Assembly (NCBI RefSeq): GCF_020715685.1
Contig: NZ_CP085840.1
Span: 3,038,001-3,102,000, forward strand
Origin: Dermatobacter hominis
Lineage (GTDB): Bacteria; Actinomycetota; Acidimicrobiia; Acidimicrobiales; Microtrichaceae
Direction of reading: 5' to 3'
Length of the DNA stretch: 64,000 bases
Shown: positions 63,596-64,000 of the stretch, piece by piece
How positions within the stretch are numbered: the first letter of the stretch is position 1
How the letters are laid out: each line of letters opens with the position of its first letter
Made by a program: the position numbers and the translations under genes
The notes under the pieces: model-generated
Told to the model about the DNA's origin: nothing
The model's database searches: none
Seen by the model: only the letters and a program-made list of their open reading frames with translations

Positions 63596-63994
63596 TCAGA
63601 CGACCGGGACCCGCAGGTCCTTGGCCAGCGCGCGCAGCTCGCGGAAGGGCTTCACGCATCGGGCGAGCGCCCATGCGGCCGTGGCCGCCGCGAGCGCCAG
63701 CAGCGCATCGGGCAGGCCGCTCCACACGAAGCTGAACTGCCATGACGACTCGACCGGTGGTGGCCACGGGACGTCCTGCGGATCCGCCTCCACGACCCGG
63801 ACGACGATGCTCGCGACGGCGATGGATCCGCTCAGCGCGATGACCGCGAAGGTCCCGGGTGCGGACCGCCGCCAACGATGGCCGAGATCGGCCTCCTGGT
63901 CCGACGCCAGCCGGACCAAGGCCTCGACCGTGAGCGATGCGGTGGTGGCGCTGAGGACGATGGTCAGGACGTAGGCGGCTGGATCGAGGCTCAC
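63596..63994 (-). CDS. Small membrane protein, unknown function (possibly partial)
   Basis: This protein of about 132 residues has an N-terminal transmembrane helix (about 6-22), a second near 45-68 and a third near 90-112, separated by charged loops. The GTG at 63994 lies 6 bases from the window edge, so the true start could lie outside. No family is recognised. Confidence 0.5.
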   Translation of the reverse strand: MSLDPAAYVLTIVLSATTASLTVEALVRLASDQEADLGHRWRRSAPGTFAVIALSGSIAVASIVVRVVEADPQDVPWPPPVESSWQFSFVWSGLPDALLALAAATAAWALARCVKPFRELRALAKDLRVPVV

Positions 63995-64000
63995 GAACGT

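Overview
The window reads as chromosome of a high-GC actinomycete-type bacterium. Most of it is about 70% GC by eye. It carries an F420-type luciferase-like oxidoreductase, SARP/BTAD regulators, a folP2-like/gpgS pair in the order known from mycobacteria, a CysO-like sulfur carrier, and many genes that look leaderless (a TANNNT -10 box 6-8 bases before ATG/GTG). The class Acidimicrobiia would fit, but that is an inference without any 16S or marker search.

Bases 1-8352 are an accessory island with visibly lower GC and more A/T-ending codons. It lies against the 3' end of a tRNA-Thr gene (8353-8425, minus), a classic integration point. It holds the C-terminal part of a possible GHKL-type ATPase, a SAMHD1-like HD phosphohydrolase paired with an ImmA/IrrE metallopeptidase, a short HsdR-N-like nuclease that seems cut off where a methylase domain would start, and a SIR2-STAND NTPase resembling Avs-type antiphage sensors. 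This is the best candidate for an undescribed defence system.

Bases 8637-31906 are ordinary chromosome: membrane proteins and lipoproteins, an FAD oxidoreductase, a TylF-type methyltransferase, a truncated DUF3445 gene, an alpha/beta-hydrolase fused to a BTAD regulator and divergent from a metallo-beta-lactamase-fold protein, a TetR-P450-nitronate monooxygenase operon, a branched-chain-amino-acid-type binding lipoprotein behind a repeat-rich spacer, a large AfsR/SARP regulator, small cupin/DinB-like genes and an OsmC protein.

Bases 32230-41415 are a complete, tightly overlapped potassium operon: a KdpD-like sensor fragment, a 51-residue membrane peptide, kdpF, kdpA, a 33-codon coupling ORF, kdpB, kdpC, kdpD and kdpE. 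An 85-base imperfect direct repeat (71/85 identical) sits on each side of it.

Bases 41535-46139 hold a DUF4062-STAND-TPR protein and a MacB-type ABC exporter. Bases 46251-55291 hold a luciferase-like oxidoreductase, a GH36 alpha-galactosidase, a four-gene sugar ABC importer of the LpqY-SugABC/MsmEFGK type, and a kinase-like DUF4032 protein. Bases 55299-62638 hold an LPG-synthase-type membrane protein, a LytR_C protein, otsB and otsA (trehalose), a glycerate kinase, a divergent folP2-like gene and gpgS. The import, trehalose and glucosylglycerate genes together suggest compatible-solute and storage-sugar metabolism, matching the potassium uptake operon upstream. The window ends with cysO and two small unknown genes. 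Long, perfect, U-less hairpins mark several gene ends in this last part.
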